In this document: piece by piece, positions 17,422-17,830 of the stretch
Layout: every line of letters begins with the position of its first letter
How positions within the stretch are numbered: the stretch's first letter is position 1
NCBI GenBank assembly: GCA_000405345.1
Contig: ASPC01000037.1
Location: 1-17,830, forward strand
DNA: 17,830 nt
Source of the DNA: Atribacteria bacterium SCGC AAA255-N14
Lineage (GTDB): Bacteria > Atribacterota > JS1 > SB-45 > 34-128
Direction of reading: 5' to 3'
Notes under the pieces: model-generated
Databases searched by the model: none
What the model saw: only the letters and a program-made list of their open reading frames with translations
Told to the model about the DNA's origin: nothing
Made by a program: the position numbers and the translations under genes

Positions 17422-17830
17422 TTATTTTCTTCCTGTAGCTGCCCTGATAGCTGCAGCAGCATTATCCAGAGCTTCCTGAGCACTCTGCTTTCCGGTTAAG
17501 TATTTTGCAATCTCTGGTACTGTGAGACTACTCATCTCTGCATACTCTGCTGTATATATATTTGCTTTAGGTATATTCAGCATAATGTCATTGAACATAG
17601 TACCAATGACCTGGCCAGCATAGAAGGGATCCTTAACTTTGAATACATCTGAATCATAACTAGTCACCAGCGATGGTGTATAATCACCGGCAACAAAGCA
17701 ATTTATGACGCTCTGATCTCTTAATAGAGCGTACTCAATCAGAGCCCAAGCTGCCTCAGGATTCTGGCACTGCTCTGTTATAATAAGACTCGAACCTCCA
17801 TCAGCGCTCGCTCTCACGCCACCTTCTTCA
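17422..17830 (-). CDS. Sugar-binding protein of ABC transporter, C-terminal part (right operon), cut by window edge
   Basis: The last 135 or so codons of a family 1 solute-binding protein are visible; the frame remains open to the right edge. The C-terminal region is recognisable: a Gly/Ser-rich strand (ADGGSSLIITEQC), NPEAAWALIEYALL as in the 'AWEFIKFL' helix of this family, and the closing KYLTGKQSAQEALDNAAAAI. It precedes two permeases across a terminator, so it supplies the binding component of that importer. The signal peptide is outside the window. The ligand is unknown; the downstream GH42 gene suggests a galactoside or arabinoside. Confidence 0.9.
   Translation of the reverse strand, partial: EEGGVRASADGGSSLIITEQCQNPEAAWALIEYALLRDQSVINCFVAGDYTPSLVTSYDSDVFKVKDPFYAGQVIGTMFNDIMLNIPKANIYTAEYAEMSSLTVPEIAKYLTGKQSAQEALDNAAAAIRAATGRK

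Overview
This is a low-GC bacterial window devoted almost entirely to carbohydrate uptake and breakdown. Every metabolic gene lies on the minus strand, so transcription runs from right to left. The set of GH4, GH38 and GH42 glycosidases, two binding-protein-dependent sugar ABC importers and remnants of small mobile elements fits an anaerobic, polysaccharide- or oligosaccharide-fermenting bacterium. An Atribacterota-like lineage is my best guess, but nothing in the window proves it.

In transcription order, the right-hand unit (17830 to 13369) holds the 3' end of a sugar-binding protein gene, an intergenic terminator hairpin, two MalF/MalG-type permeases and a GH42 beta-galactosidase-family enzyme. 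A decayed REP/transposase remnant (about 13047-13290), a small TIGR04076-like gene (12625-13005) and its terminator follow. The left-hand unit begins with a long untranslated leader (about 11887-12230) that carries a clear glycine-riboswitch aptamer. It continues with a second sugar-binding protein, a second intergenic terminator, two permeases, an MsmK/UgpC-type ATPase, a CehA/McbA-type PHP metallohydrolase, a GH38 alpha-mannosidase, a GH4 glycosidase with the CHG signature of the glucuronidase-type subgroup, and a DUF1349-like gene running off the left edge.

The genes read as one catabolic programme: two importers bring in oligosaccharides, one ATPase gene is visible for both, and cytoplasmic GH42, GH38 and GH4 enzymes take them apart. 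The PHP protein may remove a phosphate or ester decoration.

The locus is decaying. The GH38 gene is split by a 1,383-bp mosaic insert flanked by a 9-bp direct repeat; joining the repeats restores an 878-codon reading frame. The insert carries the tail of an unrelated gene, a REP-like repeat and an IS30 transposase truncated before its catalytic Glu. The DUF1349 gene has an internal frame-shifting deletion. A repeat of 83 bp occurs twice in opposite orientations about 10 kb apart. The most unusual feature is a glycine aptamer whose first intact downstream gene is a sugar-binding protein. Just after the aptamer lie strong Shine-Dalgarno sequences followed by an ACG and a 25-codon open frame, which could be what remains of the gene the switch once controlled.
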